Source: Streptomyces spinoverrucosus (lineage in GTDB: Bacteria > Actinomycetota > Actinomycetes > Streptomycetales > Streptomycetaceae). From it: DNA of 64,000 bases. The translations under genes were made by a program, and so were the position numbers. The stretch's first letter is position 1, and each line of letters opens with the position of its first letter. The stretch lies in NCBI RefSeq assembly GCF_006539505.1, contig NZ_BJND01000004.1, forward strand, positions 62,001-126,000, read 5' to 3'. This document shows positions 8,078 through 16,911 of this stretch, piece after piece. The notes under the pieces are model-generated. The model had not been told where the DNA came from and ran no database searches. It was given only the letters and a program-made list of their open reading frames with translations.

Positions 8078-8382
8078 TCAGTCGGCGGCGAGGTCCTTGT
8101 CCGGAGGCCGACGACCAGGTGCGGCCCACCCCGCCGGACACCGTCGGCTGCCGCCTTGCGGAGCCCCGTGAGCAGCGGTTTCACGACGGCGAAGTGCTCG
8201 GCCATCCGGTCCCGGATCCGGCGGGAGGCAACCGTCCCCTCCCCCCTCGGCCAGCGAGTCGTCCCCCTCGTCCAGCGGGTCCAGACTGCGGACCGCTTCG
8301 GGGCACCGCTCCCGCAGCACCGGCGAACGGAACAGGCCACCGCGGGCTTCACAGGGGGTGCACCCTGCCACGCCGCCCCCGC
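8078..8382 (-). pseudogene. Decayed minus-strand gene, family not recognised
   Basis: Two minus-strand frames give plausible protein pieces that run on from one another: RERCPEAVRSLDPLDEGDD, then (after a shift near 8235) RRIRDRMAEHFAVVKPLLTG followed by LRKAAADG. No complete reading frame remains. I cannot name the family. Confidence 0.3.
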
Positions 8383-8384
8383 GA

Positions 8385-8405
8385 GTAACCACCTTGACGG
8401 GTGAC
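8385..8405. promoter_or_regulatory. GTCACC-type palindrome, left member of an inverted pair
   Basis: Read on the minus strand, the halves GTCACC and GGTTAC flank the centre CGTCAAGGT. Its partner at 8432-8452 is nearly the same sequence in the opposite orientation, 49 bp away. Confidence 0.7.
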
Positions 8406-8431
8406 GAAGCCTCACGAAACATGAACCCATC

Positions 8432-8452
8432 GTCACCTGTCAAGGTGGTTAC
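8432..8452. promoter_or_regulatory. GTCACC-type palindrome, right member of an inverted pair
   Basis: The halves GTCACC and GGTTAC flank the centre TGTCAAGGT. It lies 44 bp upstream of the AfsR/SARP-like remnant at 8496, which may be the gene it once controlled. Confidence 0.7.
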
Positions 8453-8495
8453 CTCTCTGAGAAATGGCAAGGCCAGCCGCGAGGTGGACGCGACA

Positions 8496-8981
8496 GTGCG
8501 CTACTCGATCCTCGGTACCGTGCGGGCGATGCGCGGGGACACCGAGATCGACCTGGGCCCCCCGAAGCGACTGTCCCTGCTCGCCCTGCTGCTGCTCCGT
8601 GCCCCGGCCCACTCACCCTGAGCGAGGCGGTCGACATCACGAACTGCTGCGAGCCTGCGCGAGAGAGCTCAGCTCGCTCCTGGACTCCCCGACCGTGCGG
8701 TCCGAGGCGCTGGCCAGGATGTTCGAGCACTATCTGTACAGCGCCAACGCCGCCACGACACACCTCGCGCCCCATCGCGGCACCGTGCTCCTGCCGCCCC
8801 CGCGTCCCGGCGTCCGACCCAGCGGTTCAGCGGAAGCACGGACGCCGCCGAGTGGATCGTCGCCGAGCAGTACCTACTGCCGGAGCTCGTCCGCGCCATC
8901 GGCCACGAACCCCGCAGCGAGACATTCCGACGCCAACTGACCTCAGCGCTGGAGATGTGTCTGCACTCGACCAGTTTCTAA
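8496..8981 (+). pseudogene. AfsR/SARP-type regulator remnant
   Basis: A GTG at 8496 opens VRYSILGTVRAMRGDTEIDLGPPKR, cut here to its key parts: RYSILGTVRA and GPPKRLSLLALLLL. This is the standard N-terminus of SARP/AfsR winged-helix regulators. The frame stops at about 8621. A second frame gives ALARMFEHYLYSANAATTHL, which matches the later region of AfsR-like proteins. A third frame ends in LPELVRAIGHE and a stop near 8981. Most of the NB-ARC region (well over 1 kb) is missing, so this is an internally deleted gene. Confidence 0.55.
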
Positions 8982-9526
8982 GCGGCCTCTGCCTCCGGCC
9001 CTACGACGCTCCGAAGTTTGCGCAGGGCGTTGTGGTGACGGCTCTTGCCGGTGCCGGCCGGGATGCCGAGGATGCCGGCAGTTTCATGAATGCTGCGGTC
9101 GCACAGGTATATGTGGACCAGCACGGCACGGTGATCGGGAGACAGCCGACGCAGCAAGGGCCTGGCCACCAGGGTGTCGTGCACCGCCTCGGTGCCGTCG
9201 GTGCCGTAGGTACCCGACACGGGGTCGTTGTAGGTGACTCCGACGACCTCCCTTCGGGCATGGGGTTTGCGCACCCAGTCGATGACCAAGTGCCGGGTCA
9301 CGGTGAACAGCCAGCCGCGGACCGACCCCTCCATCCCCAGCAGTCTGTCGATGTTCCGCCAGGCCCGGATGATGGTCTCCTGGACGATGTCCTCGGCGAG
9401 TCCGTGATCACCCAGCATCTTCTCGGCGTACGAGACAAGACCGTCCCGGTGTTCCCTCACGAGGGTGTCGAGCAGATCGGACCGGGACATAGCCGTGAGG
9501 GGCGTAGCCATTGTGTTCTGAACCAT
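8978..9526 (-). CDS. ECF sigma factor
   Basis: This protein of about 182 residues has sigma-70 region 2 (LVSYAEKMLGDHGLAEDIVQ and ETIIRAWRN) and region 4 (LSPDHRAVLVHIYLCDRS, then GIPAGTGKSRHHNALRKL). It resembles the SigL/SigK-like ECF proteins of Streptomyces. The region 4.2 recognition turn usually reads GTVKSR; here it is GTGKSR, a possible weakening change. The start is uncertain: the ATG at 9526 was chosen, but 9559 (with GGGGGTC before it) and 9510 are possible. It is divergent from a secreted cupin gene with about 190 bp between them. No anti-sigma gene is adjacent. Confidence 0.8.
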   Translation of the reverse strand: MVQNTMATPLTAMSRSDLLDTLVREHRDGLVSYAEKMLGDHGLAEDIVQETIIRAWRNIDRLLGMEGSVRGWLFTVTRHLVIDWVRKPHARREVVGVTYNDPVSGTYGTDGTEAVHDTLVARPLLRRLSPDHRAVLVHIYLCDRSIHETAGILGIPAGTGKSRHHNALRKLRSVVGPEAEAA

Positions 9527-9658
9527 CCTGGTTCTCTGTCGTGCGGCAATCGGGGGCATGGTGTGACCCCCGCGTGGGCACTCTAGGCAGCGGCAAGTGC
9601 CAGAAACATGCCGCATGTGTGTCGCCGTAGTGCCGGGAGTCCTCGACCGGCGAACAAA

Positions 9659-9670
9659 ATACGTATGTGA
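9659..9670. promoter_or_regulatory. TCATACGTGTGA-like site between sigma factor and cupin genes
   Basis: ATACGTATGTGA lies in the divergent promoter region, 44 bp upstream of the cupin start. On the minus strand a GGAAC with a CGTAT 18 bp later could be an ECF-type promoter for the sigma gene itself. Confidence 0.3.
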
Positions 9671-9713
9671 CACTGTCGCATGTTCCAGCGCGCGACAGTG
9701 AAAGGTATGACAC

Positions 9714-10151
9714 ATGCGTAAGAACCTGCTGCGACTGGGAGTGACCATGGCTGCCGCCACCGGTCTGTCCCTCGGTGCGCGCACCGCGTTCGCCACCCCG
9801 GCCGGTCCGGGTGTGACGGGCAAGATCATCTCCCAGACCACGTTCGACGGGAAGGACTACATCCTCCGCCAGGTCACCATTCCCCCGGGCCAGAGCACAG
9901 GCTGGCACTACCACGACGGAACCCTCTACGGCTTCGTCCAGCAGGGCACGCTCAGCCACTTCGACTCGGACTGCGAGTCCGACGGCGTCTACAAGACGGG
10001 CAGTGGCCTCACCGAGCCGTCCGGCGCGGACCACGTGCACATAGGCGGCAACCTCGGCACGACCGACGTCGTCCTCGACGTCCTGTACGTGCTGCCGCAC
10101 GGCGCCCCGCTGTCGGAGGACGCCCCCAACCCGGGCTGCGACTTCCAGTAG
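9714..10151 (+). CDS. Secreted cupin-domain protein
   Basis: This 145-residue protein has a signal peptide (MRKNLLRLGVTMAAATGLSL, cleavage near AFA) and one small beta-barrel cupin. The motif pair GWHYHDGTLYGFVQQG and the later DHVHIGG supply three His and nearby acidic residues for one metal ion. Its function is not determinable; small exported cupins of this kind are common in Streptomyces. It is divergent from the ECF sigma factor and may be one of its targets. Two Cys (CES and PGC) may form a disulfide. Confidence 0.8.
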   Translation: MRKNLLRLGVTMAAATGLSLGARTAFATPAGPGVTGKIISQTTFDGKDYILRQVTIPPGQSTGWHYHDGTLYGFVQQGTLSHFDSDCESDGVYKTGSGLTEPSGADHVHIGGNLGTTDVVLDVLYVLPHGAPLSEDAPNPGCDFQ

Positions 10152-10178
10152 GTCCCCGGCCCCTGCGCAGCACATGAC

Positions 10179-10211
10179 GAGCCCGCCACGGCGACACACC
10201 GCGGCGGGCTC
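10179..10211. terminator. Bidirectional stem-loop terminator
   Basis: GAGCCCGCC at 10179-10187 pairs with GGCGGGCTC at 10203-10211. It lies between the converging ends of the cupin gene (10151) and the MEKHLA gene (10239). Confidence 0.7.
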
Positions 10212-10238
10212 CTCGCACGGTGGGGCCCCGAGGCCCCT

Positions 10239-10745
10239 TCAGATGTCGGTGGGCGACCAGGAACGGAACACCGCGGCCTGGCCGTGGATCCGCCCCTCGG
10301 TGTCCATCAGGTCCCACATGGTCACGTCCTCGATCCAGAAGGCGCGGCCGCTCTTGCCGACGCGTATCCCCCGGTAGCCGGTGGCGTAGTGGTGGGCCGT
10401 CACGGCGCGCACGAAGGCCTCCCGGTCCTCCTGGCCGTCCGGGCGCGCCGACAGCCGGGACGGCAGGCCGACGAACTCGCCCCAGGAGTAGCCGAAGCAG
10501 TTCTGCGCCGTGCTGTTGGCGTAGACGAAGCGCGGGTCGGCGGACGTGTCGTGCGCCAGCAGCCCGAATGGGGCCTGCTCGTACAGCCACCGCGCGGCAT
10601 CCCGCCCGGTCTCCCACACCGCCGGACACAGCGGCTCGCCCACCAGCCGTAGATGGCTGGAGAGCAGCAGCTCGCCGAAGGCGGGATCGGCGGGCCGCAC
10701 GGGCAGGGTCATCGGCATGGCGCCGTCGTCAAAGGATGTCATCAC
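10239..10745 (-). CDS. MEKHLA-domain (PAS-like) protein
   Basis: This 168-residue protein consists almost entirely of a MEKHLA/PAS-like sensor domain. It shows ARWLYEQAPFGLLAHDTSAD, FVYANSTAQNCFGYSWGEF, YRGIRVGKSGRAFWIEDV and a closing HGQAAVFRSW. No output domain is attached. Such stand-alone proteins may bind a small ligand or flavin, but their function is not established. ATG codons at 10745 and 10742 are both possible starts. It is transcribed toward the cupin gene and away from the GH2 gene. Confidence 0.8.
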   Translation of the reverse strand: MMTSFDDGAMPMTLPVRPADPAFGELLLSSHLRLVGEPLCPAVWETGRDAARWLYEQAPFGLLAHDTSADPRFVYANSTAQNCFGYSWGEFVGLPSRLSARPDGQEDREAFVRAVTAHHYATGYRGIRVGKSGRAFWIEDVTMWDLMDTEGRIHGQAAVFRSWSPTDI

Positions 10746-10831
10746 CGTTCACATGTTTCTTCGTCCGGCAGGGCCGAGGGTTTCGTCATCGTCAAGGGCC
10801 TTGACAGGGAGGTGTCCGCCACAACAGCCTA

Positions 10832-10845
10832 TGGCAACGTTGTCA
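10832..10845. promoter_or_regulatory. LacI-family-like operator upstream of the GH2 gene
   Basis: TGGCAACGTTGTCA is a near-perfect palindrome of the kind bound by LacI/GalR-family sugar repressors (TGNCAACGTTGNCA). It lies 73 bp upstream of the GH2 start, in the right place for repression by a carbohydrate-responsive factor. Confidence 0.6.
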
Positions 10846-10917
10846 GATCGCGGGGGCCGCCCCGTACCTGCAACGTGCGCCGCCTCTCACTCACCTCTTG
10901 TGATTGGATGACTACAC

Positions 10918-13900
10918 ATGGCCGATCAGTCGCGTGCCACACGACACCCCTCCCGGCGCACCGTCGTCGCGACCGGCTCGACGCTACTGGCCGGGTTCGG
11001 CCTCGGCATGGTCTTCGTGCCGGCCGCCGACGCCGCCGCCCGGACCGCGGGCGCGACCGGCACCGGCTCATCCTCCGCACCGGGTGAGATCGCCGCCTAC
11101 CGCCCGGTCCGGGTCTCCTCGCAGGCCTACGCACCCGCGCCCGCCGAGTTCGTGGTGGACGCGATCCCGGCGCAGGGTGTGCGCGGCACCGGCTGGCGCG
11201 CCGAGGCGGGCGACCCGCAGTGGATCGAGGTCGACCTCCAGGCGGACTGCCGCGTCGACCGGATCCGGCTGACCTTCGAGGCCGACGCGAGCGATCCCGT
11301 GTTCACCCCGCCGACCAGTGGAAACCCGCGCCAGGGCACCACCGGTCAGGAGATTCTCTCCAGCTACGCCCGCGAGTTCGTCGTGGAGACGTCCCGCGAC
11401 CGCGACTCCTGGACCAGCGTGTACCGCACCACAGCCGGCACCGGCGGCGTGGTGGACATCCCGCTGCCGAAGCCCGTCACGGCCCGCTGGGTACGGATGA
11501 CGGCCCACCAGCGCTCCAGCCCCAACCCCCTCGGCCTCAACGGCTTCGAGGTGTACGGCACCGCTCCCGGCCACCGCCCGAAGGCCACCGGCTGGACCGA
11601 CTGGGGCACCCACCACCGCGACGCCCCGCGGCTCACGGTCGCCGCCGACGGCACGGTGCCGCTGGAGTCGGGCTGGACGCTCACTCTGGACGACTGGGCG
11701 GACGGCGACGGCGCGGCCCTCTCGCAGACCGGCGTGGACACCAGCCGCTGGCTGCCCGGGACCGTGCCCGGCACCGTCCTGGGCTCCCTCGTCGACCAGG
11801 GCAAGCTGCCCGACCCGGTCGCGGGACTGAACAACCTGCGCATCCCCGAGGCGCTGTCCCGCCATTCCTGGTGGTACCGGCGGGACTTCGCCGTGCCCCG
11901 CGGCCTGCGCACCGGCCAAGGGCGGCACCTCTGGCTGGAGTTCGACGGCGTCAACCACAAGGCCGAGATCTGGCTCAACGGACACGGAGTGGGCGAGGTG
12001 ACGTTCCCCTTCGCCCGCTCCGCCCACGACATCACCGAACTCCTGGCCACCAAGGGTGGCAACGCGCTCGCCGTGAGGATCTCCCCCATGCCGGTGCCGG
12101 GCAGCCCCGGCGACAAGGGCCCGGCGGGCGAGGCATGGGTGGACGCCGGAGCCAACACGATGAACCTCAACTCACCGACGTACCTTGCCTCTTCGGGGTG
12201 GGACTGGATGCCGGCCGTCCGCGACCGCGCGGCCGGTATCTGGAACCACGTACGGCTGAGATCGACCGGGCACATCGTCATCGGCGACCCGCGCGTGGAC
12301 ACCGTGCTGCCCGCGCTGCCGGACCTGTCGGTCGCCGAGCTCACCCTGACCGTCCCGGTACGCAACGCCGACTCCGCCGACCACGAAGCCACCGTCACCG
12401 CCGAGTTCGGCGACATCCGCGTCTCGCGCACGGTCACCGTCCCGGCAGGCGATGACATCGATGTCATCTTCACCCCCGACGCATTCGCGGCCCTGCGCGT
12501 GAAGAACCCCGAGCTGTGGTGGCCCAACGGCCTGGGCGAGCCCACCCTGCACGACCTGACCCTGGTCACCCGGACCGGCGGCGCCGAGAGCGACCGGCGC
12601 ACCACCCGTTTCGGCATACGGCAGTTCGGCTACGAGTACGACACCCCGCTGAAGTTCACCCCCTCCTCCGACGCCTACACCCAGACCGTCCAGGTCGGTG
12701 AGCAGCGCGCCCGCCACGTCCGCGTCCGCTGCCTCACCCGGGCCACCAGCTGGGGCAGTTCACTATGGGCACTGTCGGTGTTCGACAGCGTCCGTCCCGG
12801 CACCGACCTCGCTCTGCACGCTCCCGCCGAGGCCTCCACCACCGATGAGGACGGTCACGCGGCGGCCAACGTCACCGACGGCGACCCGGGCACCCGCTGG
12901 TCCTCGGCCTTCGCCGACGACCAGTGGATCCGTGTCGACCTCGGTTCGGTGCAGTCCTTCGACCGGGTCGACCTGGTCTGGGAGCAGGCCTACGCGCGCA
13001 CCTTCGTCGTGCAGGTCTCCGCGGACGGCGAGCAGTGGACGGACGCCGCGTCGGTGGACAACACGGCCGTCCCGCTGCCCTTCAACAGCGGCGACGCCAG
13101 CCTGCGGGTGACCGACTTCGAGGCCCGTACGGCTCGTTACGTCCGTCTGTCCTGCGGCCTGCGCAACACCAGCTGGGGCAACTCCCTGTGGTCCCTCGCC
13201 GTCATCGACAGCGCCGAGCCGGGCACCGACCTCGCACTGCACCGGCAGGCGACCGCCTCCAGCGAGGAGGACGGCCACCCGGCCGCCCACGCCACCGACG
13301 GCGACCCCGGCACCCGCTGGTCCTCCGCCTACCAGGACCACCAGTGGCTCCAGGTCGACCTGGGCACCGCCCGGCGCTTCGACCGGATCGCGGTCGTCTG
13401 GGAGCAGGCGTACCCCAAGACGTACACCCTCCAGGTCTCCGACGACGGCGACACCTGGACCGACGTCACCACCGTCTCCAACACCCCCGACCCGCTGAAG
13501 ATCAGTGTCAACGGCGTACGCGTGCTGGTGCGCGGCGGCAACTGGGGCTGGGACGAACTGCTGCGCCGGATGCCCGCCGAGCGGATGGACGCGGCGGTGC
13601 GGATGCACCGGGCCATGAACTTCACGATGATCCGCAACTGGCTCGGCAGCAGCAACCGCGAGGAGTTCTACGCCGCCTGCGACGCGCACGGCATCCTGGT
13701 GTGGAACGACTTCCCCAACGCCTGGGCCATGGACCCGCCGGACCACGAGGCATTCCTGTCCGTGGCCCGCGACACCGTGCTGCGCTACCGCATCCACCCG
13801 TGCGTGGCGGTGTGGTGCGGCGCCAATGAGGGCAACCCGCCGGCCGCGGTCGACGAGGGCATGCGCAAGGCGGTCGAGAACCAGGCGCCGGGCATCCTCT

Positions 13901-15012
13901 ACCAGAACAACTCGGCCGGTGGCATCGTCACCGGCGGCGGCCCCTACGGCTGGGTCGAGCCGGAGCGCTACTTCGATCCGTCGACGTACGGCAGCAAGGA
14001 CTTCGGCTTCCACACCGAGATCGGCATGCCCGTCGTCTCCATCACCGCCAGCACCCGCGCCATGGTCGGCGACGACGGACCGGAATGGCCGATCGGCGGC
14101 GCCTGGTACCACCACGACTGGAGCGAGCACGGCAACCAGGCACCGCAGAACTACAAAACCGCCATCGAGACCCGCCTCGGCACCGCCCGCGACCTGGACG
14201 ACTTCACGCGCAAGGCGCAGTTCGTCAACTACGAGAACTTCCGCGCCATGTTCGAGGCCTGGAACGCCAACCTGTGGGACAACGCCAGCGGGTTGATGCT
14301 GTGGATGTCCCACCCGGCCTGGCACAGCACGGTCTGGCAGACCTACGACTACGACTTCGACGTCAACGGCGCCTACTTCGGCTGCCGCAGCGCCTGCGAA
14401 CCCCTGCACGTCCAGGCCGACCCGGTGAAGTGGCAGGTCATCGCCGTCAACCACACCCGCAAGGCGCTCAAGCGCGCGACGGTCACGGCGGAGACGTACG
14501 ACCTGTCCGGCCGCCGGATCGCGAGCACCCGGCACGCACGCGTGGACGTGGACCCCGCGACCTCGGCGACGGCGTTCACCACTGCCCCCACAGACGACCT
14601 GCCGGACCTGCACCTGCTGCGGCTGACCCTTGAGGACTCCGACGGGCGGCTGCTGTCCCGCAACACCTACTGGCGCTGCCGCACCCCCGAGTCGCTGCGC
14701 GCTCTCAACCAGGTCCAGCAGGCCAGGCTGTCGGCCTCCCTCACCCGGGTGTCGCGCGACGGGGACCGGCGCACGGCCACCGCCACGGTCCGCAACCGGG
14801 GGTCCATGGTCGCCGCGATGGTCCGGCTCTCCCTGCTGGACGAGGACGGCGCCCGCGTCCTGCCGACCCTCTACGACGACAACTACCTGTGGCTGCTGCC
14901 TGGTGAGACCCGCACGGTGACGCTGGCGTGGCCCGCGTCCGCCCTGCCCTCGGGCCGGCCCAAGCTGCGGGTCGAGGGGTACAACACTCCTCCGGTCACG
15001 GTGCGCGGCTGA
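10918..15012 (+). CDS. Secreted GH2 exo-glycosidase with discoidin (F5/8C) domains
   Basis: This 1364-residue enzyme has a Tat-type signal (SRRTVVATGSTLLAGFG). A discoidin/F5-8C carbohydrate-binding domain follows at about 60-220. Next come the GH2 jelly-roll and Ig-like domains (240-580), then two further discoidin-type repeats (about 585-860). The TIM barrel spans about 860-1110, followed by C-terminal Ig-like domains. Barrel motifs include the acid/base Glu971 in WCGANEG and the nucleophile Glu1034 in FHTEIGMP. The arrangement fits exo-beta-glucosaminidase or beta-mannosidase-type GH2 enzymes. The odd feature is that the two tandem F5/8C repeats (each with DGDPGTRWSSA) interrupt the GH2 core rather than sitting at an end. 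The ATG at 10918 was chosen because the Tat signal follows it. A LacI-like operator lies upstream. The exact substrate is not known. Confidence 0.88.
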   Translation: MADQSRATRHPSRRTVVATGSTLLAGFGLGMVFVPAADAAARTAGATGTGSSSAPGEIAAYRPVRVSSQAYAPAPAEFVVDAIPAQGVRGTGWRAEAGDPQWIEVDLQADCRVDRIRLTFEADASDPVFTPPTSGNPRQGTTGQEILSSYAREFVVETSRDRDSWTSVYRTTAGTGGVVDIPLPKPVTARWVRMTAHQRSSPNPLGLNGFEVYGTAPGHRPKATGWTDWGTHHRDAPRLTVAADGTVPLESGWTLTLDDWADGDGAALSQTGVDTSRWLPGTVPGTVLGSLVDQGKLPDPVAGLNNLRIPEALSRHSWWYRRDFAVPRGLRTGQGRHLWLEFDGVNHKAEIWLNGHGVGEVTFPFARSAHDITELLATKGGNALAVRISPMPVPGSPGDKGPAGEAWVDAGANTMNLNSPTYLASSGWDWMPAVRDRAAGIWNHVRLRSTGHIVIGDPRVDTVLPALPDLSVAELTLTVPVRNADSADHEATVTAEFGDIRVSRTVTVPAGDDIDVIFTPDAFAALRVKNPELWWPNGLGEPTLHDLTLVTRTGGAESDRRTTRFGIRQFGYEYDTPLKFTPSSDAYTQTVQVGEQRARHVRVRCLTRATSWGSSLWALSVFDSVRPGTDLALHAPAEASTTDEDGHAAANVTDGDPGTRWSSAFADDQWIRVDLGSVQSFDRVDLVWEQAYARTFVVQVSADGEQWTDAASVDNTAVPLPFNSGDASLRVTDFEARTARYVRLSCGLRNTSWGNSLWSLAVIDSAEPGTDLALHRQATASSEEDGHPAAHATDGDPGTRWSSAYQDHQWLQVDLGTARRFDRIAVVWEQAYPKTYTLQVSDDGDTWTDVTTVSNTPDPLKISVNGVRVLVRGGNWGWDELLRRMPAERMDAAVRMHRAMNFTMIRNWLGSSNREEFYAACDAHGILVWNDFPNAWAMDPPDHEAFLSVARDTVLRYRIHPCVAVWCGANEGNPPAAVDEGMRKAVENQAPGILYQNNSAGGIVTGGGPYGWVEPERYFDPSTYGSKDFGFHTEIGMPVVSITASTRAMVGDDGPEWPIGGAWYHHDWSEHGNQAPQNYKTAIETRLGTARDLDDFTRKAQFVNYENFRAMFEAWNANLWDNASGLMLWMSHPAWHSTVWQTYDYDFDVNGAYFGCRSACEPLHVQADPVKWQVIAVNHTRKALKRATVTAETYDLSGRRIASTRHARVDVDPATSATAFTTAPTDDLPDLHLLRLTLEDSDGRLLSRNTYWRCRTPESLRALNQVQQARLSASLTRVSRDGDRRTATATVRNRGSMVAAMVRLSLLDEDGARVLPTLYDDNYLWLLPGETRTVTLAWPASALPSGRPKLRVEGYNTPPVTVRG

Positions 15013-15096
15013 CGTCGAGGTGTTCGAACGTCGCCCCGGGGTGTGCGCTCAGTTGACGCATAACCGGCGCACATGTGAACCAAATGTGCGAGGACG

Positions 15097-15475
15097 ATGG
15101 AGACGTCACCGGGAAGCCGTCTGGAGCAGGTCCTTGCCGACTTCGCCGAGCGGTACGGAACTCTGTCCCGGGCCCAGGAACAGAGGAGGGCGCTGTCGGT
15201 GACGGCGCGTTCCAGGGACGGCGTCGTGGAGGTCACCGTGGGTGCCAACGGCCAGCGGCGTGGATCCGCTTCGTCGACATCGGTTCCGCGGGATGGCCGC
15301 CCCACAGCTGGGCGACAGTGTCCTGGAGGCTCTGACGACGGCCCGGGCCGAGGTCGCGGCCAGGGCGGCCGCCGTGATGACGGCCGCGAACCTCCTGCCG
15401 GCGTTGCCCGCGCAACCCGGGCCCGGAGGCGAGCCGACGAGGTCACGGCCGCAGGGGCCGCTGTGGGGCCGTAGG
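15097..15475 (+). pseudogene. Frameshifted YbaB/EbfC-family nucleoid protein
   Basis: The first frame from ATG 15097 gives RLEQVLADFAERYGTLSRA and ALSVTARSRDGVVEVTVGAN, the usual start of Streptomyces YbaB/EbfC DNA-binding proteins. A shift near 15255-15290 moves the rest into another frame (RGMAAPQLGDSVLEALTTA, then RAEVAARAAAVM). The two halves join to make one ordinary YbaB-like protein, so this is one gene broken by an indel. Confidence 0.6.
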
Positions 15476-15706
15476 CCCTCGCTGCCCACTCCCCTGCCGC
15501 CCCCTCGATGTGCGGGTGTGCGGGGGTGCCGGAACAGCCGGGAGAGGTGCGGGCCTGGCAGACACACAGGTTTGACCACTCACACGTTACTCTGTGGCTG
15601 GAGAAATCCCACAGCGAAATGTGCCGGTCTCCGCCGGGTGTCCCAGGCGTGCGTCCCACTTTCGTGTTCCTCGATCCTTGTCACTCTCCGAGCAGGAGTC
15701 ACACAT

Positions 15707-16207
15707 ATGTCCAACTTCCCCTCTCCGCCGCCGGTCCCCCAGGACCGTCAGTTCGTTCTCGGCCAACATCTGCGCCTGTCGGTCCTCGCCTCCGGGGAGG
15801 AGACCGAGGGCCGGCACGACGTGTCCGATGTCATCCTGCCCCCGGGCGCCGGGACGCCGCTGCATCTGCACACCGGCTACGAGGAGCGCATCTGGGTCGT
15901 CTCCGGCTCGCTGACGGTCTGGGCGGGCTCGGACGCCTTCACCCTGCGGTCCGGGGACTTCTACGCCATCAAGATGAACACGCCCCACACCATCAAGGCG
16001 GGGGACGACGGTGCGCGCACCCTCGCCATCACCTCTCCCGCCAGGTTCGCGGAGCTCATCAGCCGCACCGGTACCCCCGCGCACCTGGCCACCACCGAGA
16101 CCGAGTGGGACATGGGGCTGTTCCAGGCCGTCACCGAGGAGTTCGGGGACATCATCCTCGGCCCGCCCGGAGCCATTCCGGCCGATCTCCAGCGCGACAC
16201 CGAGTGA
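15707..16207 (+). CDS. Cupin-domain protein
   Basis: This 166-residue cytosolic cupin has a conserved metal-site region PLHLHTGYEERIWVVSGSLT and the later barrel strand FYAIKMNTPHTI. The second His set is partly conserved. It resembles quercetin-dioxygenase-like cupins and cupins of unknown function. The ATG at 15707 follows AGGAG at suitable spacing. No operon partner is intact; a broken MBL-fold gene follows. Confidence 0.8.
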   Translation: MSNFPSPPPVPQDRQFVLGQHLRLSVLASGEETEGRHDVSDVILPPGAGTPLHLHTGYEERIWVVSGSLTVWAGSDAFTLRSGDFYAIKMNTPHTIKAGDDGARTLAITSPARFAELISRTGTPAHLATTETEWDMGLFQAVTEEFGDIILGPPGAIPADLQRDTE

Positions 16208-16275
16208 CACGACGGGACCTGCACTGCGGGGTGTGACGACGGCGCGCGGCGCGAGGGAAGGGCCCGTCACCGGGG

Positions 16276-16732
16276 GTCGGGCTGAACCCCCGCTCCGTGG
16301 CCGCCGTCCTGGTCACACACGCGCACAACGACCACATCGGCGCGGCCGAGCACCTGCGCGCCACATACGACGTGCCGGTTCCTCATGCACCAGGAGGAGG
16401 TACCGCATGCCCGCCGCGATTTCCTCGACCAGGTGTCCGTCGGCCAGGTGCTCGCGCAGGCATGGCGGCCCGGTGTGCTCCCGTGGGCCGTCCACGCCCT
16501 CCGAGCCGGTGGGACCACGCATGTCCCGGTCTGCGAGCCGCAGGCGTTCCCCGCGCCGGGAGCACTGGACCTGCCCGGTGCGCCGGTGCCCGTGCACACA
16601 TCGCAGATCAAGGGACCGCAGCTGCTGCCCGACATGTTCCACACCGACCGTGCCCGGGCTCTCGATTCCCTGGCCGTGATCGAGGGCCTGGACGCGGGTC
16701 TCATCCTGCGGGCACGCGGCCAGGTGAAGTGA
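16276..16732 (+). pseudogene. Internally deleted MBL-fold hydrolase
   Basis: The start of the remnant shows the metallo-beta-lactamase metal motif THAHNDHIGAAEHL. A shift near 16383 leads to QEEVPHARRDFLDQVSVGQV, and the frame then runs to LPGAPVPVHTSQIKGPQLLP. The expected middle segment with the second metal-binding GHTxGH is missing at VHT-SQI. The C-terminal DRARALDSLAVIEGLDAGLI is normal for the family. It is therefore broken by a frameshift and an internal deletion. Confidence 0.6.
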
Positions 16733-16911
16733 TGTCGTCGAACCCTCGGGAGGTCGAAGAAGGTCCACACTTCCCCTAGGCGCAGGCACATCAGCGCCTA
16801 TCGTGAGGAGTGGACATGCTGGACGAACCATCTGGCGTCGACACTTATCTGCACGGGACCCTCGGCGTGGGTACCATGCGCAACGTCATCCATATCGAGG
16901 GAGTGAACGGT

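Noticed and set aside
15681-15701. Possible weak GTCACC-type site before the cupin gene (GTCACT ... GGAGTC)
   Set aside because: Only about 15 of 21 positions agree, and the right half coincides with the ribosome-binding site.
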